A DNA stretch of 5,463 nucleotides from an uncultured Selenomonas sp. (GTDB lineage Bacteria > Bacillota > Negativicutes > Selenomonadales > Selenomonadaceae), in contig CAJPRR010000143.1 of the NCBI GenBank assembly GCA_905373085.1, positions 1 through 5,463 of the forward strand. Direction: 5' to 3'. How positions within the stretch are numbered: position 1 is the first letter of the stretch; the number at the start of each line of letters is the position of its first letter. Shown here one piece after another: positions 5,436 to 5,463 of the stretch. Made by a program: the position numbers and the translations under genes. The notes beneath the pieces were generated by a model, which was not told the origin of the DNA, did not search any database, and worked only from the letters and a program-made list of their open reading frames with translations.

Positions 5436-5463
5436 CTCCCCTTCCCTTCTATCGTCTATTCTG

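Overview
The window is a compact, almost fully coding stretch of a G+C-rich genome. All supported genes lie on the minus strand and read from right to left. Organism (inference): the proteins are of Bacillota type. The QueA, Tgt and YajC sequences resemble those of Bacillus-like relatives, there are SpoIID- and SpoIIE-family proteins, Shine-Dalgarno sites are strong (AGGAGG-like), and several starts are TTG. With the high G+C this suggests a Negativicute, probably near Selenomonas. That placement comes from general impression, not from a database search.

Layout in the direction of transcription: (1) At the right edge (about 5400-5435) a minus-strand hairpin with a short U-rich tail looks like the terminator of a gene beyond the window. 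(2) About 5250-5400 is non-coding and holds a 67-bp palindromic repeat-like element (5319-5385), an extended -10 promoter (TATACT at 5288-5283) and a related repeat half just downstream of that promoter. (3) Next comes a tightly coupled trio: a secreted SpoIID/LytB-domain protein, queA and tgt. The stop of each of the first two overlaps or abuts the next start. (4) A 115-bp gap contains another copy of the repeat half. (5) Then follow yajC, a 5-formyltetrahydrofolate cyclo-ligase, a small stand-alone SpoIIE/PP2C-type phosphatase, and at the left edge the first 18 codons of a P-loop NTPase.

Function: queA and tgt are consecutive steps of queuosine modification of tRNA. Tgt inserts preQ1 at position 34, and QueA then converts it to epoxyqueuosine. 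yajC encodes the small accessory subunit of the Sec translocase, but secD and secF do not follow it here. The cyclo-ligase feeds the folate one-carbon pool. The SpoIID-like protein is a probable cell-wall glycan-strand hydrolase. The SpoIIE-like phosphatase and the P-loop protein at the left end are the least understood part. No mobile gene, CRISPR array, RNA gene or clearly new multi-gene system is visible. The least explained signal is the family of short inverted repeat halves around the spoIID promoter and in the tgt-yajC gap.
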